8,367 bases of DNA from Bryobacterales bacterium (GTDB lineage Bacteria > Acidobacteriota > Terriglobia > Bryobacterales > Bryobacteraceae), in contig JAOAPP010000297.1 of NCBI GenBank assembly GCA_025462985.1, positions 1-8,367 on the forward strand, written 5' to 3'. The position numbers and the translations under genes are program-made. Shown in pieces: positions 7,018 to 8,367 of the stretch (positions are counted from its first letter, which is position 1; each line of letters starts with the position of its first letter). Below the pieces are notes generated by a model. That model was not told the origin of the DNA, searched no databases, and worked only from the letters and a program-made list of their open reading frames with translations.

Positions 7018-7097
7018 CCCCGCCCGAATTGATATCGTTACTCGCGGGATTGGCGCAATTGATTCGTAACGCCATTTGCTCCCCGAAGGTCTTCTAA
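7010..7097. repeat. Concentric inverted repeats: 10-bp outer arms, 6-bp inner arms
   Basis: The outer arms are TTAGAAGACC (7010-7019) and GGTCTTCTAA (7088-7097), perfect complements. The inner arms are CGTTAC (7036-7041) and GTAACG (7066-7071), also perfect. Both pairs have exactly the same centre, between 7053 and 7054, leaving 16 bases between outer and inner arm on each side. The right outer arm overlaps the end of the GAAGG ribosome-binding site (7085-7089) of the baeRF gene. In DNA this could bring two bound dimers together by looping. In RNA, if transcription starts left of 7010, it would fold into a nested hairpin hiding the initiation region. Confidence 0.6.
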
Positions 7098-7101
7098 GCA
7101 T

Positions 7102-8307
7102 ATGGCTATGGGTAGTGTGAAAGACCGAGAGGCGAGCTTGGGTACGCTGGATGACCTGAAGACGCTGCTATCGTCGGCGGGGACGGGGCCTTGTCTCAGT
7201 GTGTACGTGCCGTTGAGCAACGACAGCACAGTGGGTAAAAACCCGAATGCAAAGCAGAACGAGCTGCGCTGGCGGGAGTGCCTGGATGCGGTGGACAAGC
7301 AAGCAGCTCAATTTGGAGAGGCTGGACGAGAGATTCTCACATTGGTCCGAGACTGGGATTCGGTTGCGCCCGAGCCTGGCGCGGAAGGGCGAACGCAAAA
7401 AGGTAGGTCCGTCGCGGTGTTTCGGTCGCCCGATGTGTTCCAGGTTGTGCTTCTGGATGAGGAGGTCCCTGAGCGCGCAGTGTTTGGACGGCAATTCTAT
7501 GTGCGGCCGCTGATCAAAGAGTTGGTGCGGGACAGGAGTTTTTACCTGCTGGCTTTGAGCCAAAAGAATACCCGACTGCTGCATTGCACGATGCACACCT
7601 CCGAAGAGATCTCATTGCCGGAGCCGGTCAAGACGGATTTTGAAGAATGGATGAACCAGCGGAAGCCCGACCACAACCTGGTTTATAACGCGATGGCATC
7701 TGGAGCCCAAGGCCAGGCGGGTCCGAGCGCCCTGGCACCGAAGGGTGCGGACGCTGAAGCCAAAGACGAGTACCTGGTGCACTTCTTCCAGCAATTGACA
7801 GACGGAGTGGCAGGTGTTCTGAAAGGAAAGACCGAGCCGCTGGTCGTGTGCGCGGTAGAGTACCAGATACCGCTCTACCGGGCGGTTAACACGTACCCTC
7901 ATCTCGCGGCGGAGGCCGTCCACGGCGCGCCGAACGGGTTGAGGTCAGGCGAGATGCACGCGCGGGCCATCGACGCATTGAATCGCTGTTACGAGACAAA
8001 GGTGAACGATGCGCTGGCGCTATGGAATCACAAGGTAGGCGGCGGCGCGTCGAGTCGCCTGGAGGATGTAGTCACGGCGGCGCACGACGGGCGTGTGCTG
8101 ACCTTGCTGGTATCCGATTCGGAGGAGCGCGCGGGAGTGTTCGACGAAGCCTCACACAGCGTCAACACACACGTACCGGCAGCAGTGAAGGAGGACCTGG
8201 TGAACGACGCAGCCGTCCAGACGCTTTTGCACGCGGGAAGACTGCTAGTGGTTCCTCAAGACAAGATGCCGGGTGAAGCAGCGGTGGCAGCAATCTTCCG
8301 GTTCTGA
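7102..8307 (+). CDS. Bacterial eRF1-like protein (baeRF family), predicted translation/ribosome-rescue factor
   Basis: This 401-aa soluble protein matches, by motif pattern, the bacterial/archaeal eRF1-like (baeRF) proteins described from comparative genomics as relatives of release factor eRF1 and Pelota, with a predicted role in hydrolysing peptidyl-tRNA on stalled ribosomes. Visible blocks are: PCLSVYVPLSND at 30-41; GRSVAVFRSPDVFQVVLL at 101-118; FGRQFYVRPLIKEL at 128-141; DRSFYLLALSQKNTRLL at 144-160 (start of the RNase-H-like middle domain); a flexible polar loop at 196-222; EYLVHFFQQL at 223-232; PLVVCAVEYQIPLYRAVNTYP at 246-266; and a C-terminal domain (about 317-401) with EDVVTAAHDGRVLTLLV and the ending PGEAAVAAIFRF, resembling the L7Ae-like third domain. 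There is no strict GGQ tripeptide; the loop carries GAQGQ (201-205). Start ATG 7102 has GAAGG 12 bp upstream; ATG 7108 is an alternative. It is divergent from the zinc-finger operon, which shares its control region. The subfamily number is uncertain and no experimental function is known to me. Confidence 0.78.
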   Translation: MAMGSVKDREASLGTLDDLKTLLSSAGTGPCLSVYVPLSNDSTVGKNPNAKQNELRWRECLDAVDKQAAQFGEAGREILTLVRDWDSVAPEPGAEGRTQKGRSVAVFRSPDVFQVVLLDEEVPERAVFGRQFYVRPLIKELVRDRSFYLLALSQKNTRLLHCTMHTSEEISLPEPVKTDFEEWMNQRKPDHNLVYNAMASGAQGQAGPSALAPKGADAEAKDEYLVHFFQQLTDGVAGVLKGKTEPLVVCAVEYQIPLYRAVNTYPHLAAEAVHGAPNGLRSGEMHARAIDALNRCYETKVNDALALWNHKVGGGASSRLEDVVTAAHDGRVLTLLVSDSEERAGVFDEASHSVNTHVPAAVKEDLVNDAAVQTLLHAGRLLVVPQDKMPGEAAVAAIFRF

Positions 8308-8330
8308 TCGAAAGAGCTTCAACGGGACGA

Positions 8331-8361
8331 GACCGGTCCGATGCCGAACTGTCCGGCAGTT
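8331..8361 (+). terminator. Possible hairpin after the baeRF gene, cut by the window edge
   Basis: After the stop codon at 8305-8307 there is a short palindrome GACCGGTC (8331-8338) and a 5-bp stem AACTG (8347-8351) with CAGTT (8357-8361) around a 5-base loop. No T-run is visible before the window ends, so terminator function is not established. Confidence 0.2.
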
Positions 8362-8367
8362 GCAACC

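Larger units (their letters stand above)
6994..7101. promoter_or_regulatory. Divergent intergenic control region between the zinc-finger and baeRF genes
   Basis: These 108 bp separate two divergent starts and must hold promoters for both. I could not find a convincing -35/-10 pair for either direction. It contains a perfect palindrome, a concentric set of inverted repeats and two copies of AATTGAT (7028-7034 and 7057-7063). The AT-rich palindrome lies just upstream of the zinc-finger start and the matching half-site lies just upstream of the baeRF start, so one binding protein could govern both genes. This is inference from position only. Confidence 0.6.

Noticed and set aside
7028..7063. Direct repeat AATTGAT (7028-7034, 7057-7063), spaced 29 bp, as an activator site
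   Set aside because: A seven-base AT-rich repeat may occur by chance and parts coincide with the inverted-repeat region. It is kept only as a note within the control region.
1..8367. CRISPR arrays, tRNA or rRNA genes, insertion sequences, prophage genes
   Set aside because: No regularly spaced repeats, RNA-gene-like folds, transposase motifs or phage genes were seen.

Overview
The window looks like chromosomal DNA from a moderately GC-rich soil or sediment bacterium. The gene content best fits Acidobacteriota, perhaps the Bryobacterales/Solibacter side: a multi-PAS soluble histidine kinase, a Tat-exported sugar-isomerase-like TIM barrel, a bacterial eRF1-like (baeRF) protein and a stand-alone OtsA. 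This assignment is inferred from gene types, not from a marker gene.

Left part (1-760): two decayed genes meet back to back. On the minus strand, bases 1-163 read as an internal piece of a DUF72/YecE-like protein that lacks its N-terminal part. On the plus strand, from about base 162, a conserved hypothetical protein of outer-membrane-barrel appearance starts without a signal peptide, changes frame near 361-395 and ends at 760. Both have lost their 5' ends, so the region looks like a deletion or rearrangement scar.

Middle (834-5572, plus strand): an apparently complete trehalose-6-phosphate synthase (otsA), then a soluble histidine kinase of about 1046 aa with five PAS domains, one GAF domain and a HisKA/HATPase_c core. 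There is no response regulator and no otsB in the window. The kinase stop codon overlaps the stop of the convergent downstream gene on a shared TTAA.

Right part (5569-8367): a minus-strand pair, probably an operon, encodes a small C2HC zinc-finger protein (first) and a Tat-signal TIM-barrel sugar isomerase/epimerase-like protein (second, 24 bp later). Divergent from this pair is a 401-aa protein of the baeRF (bacterial/archaeal eRF1-like) class, a family predicted to act on stalled ribosomes or peptidyl-tRNA. The 108-bp divergent intergenic region holds a perfect 16-bp palindrome, a perfect 10-bp inverted repeat and a 6-bp inverted repeat. The last two share exactly the same centre. This is the most striking unexplained structure in the window. 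It may be an operator, a looping site or a structured leader over the baeRF ribosome-binding region.

Working together: trehalose synthesis, an input-rich sensor kinase and a translation-quality-control-like factor are all compatible with a stress-response neighbourhood, but no functional link is proven by the sequence.
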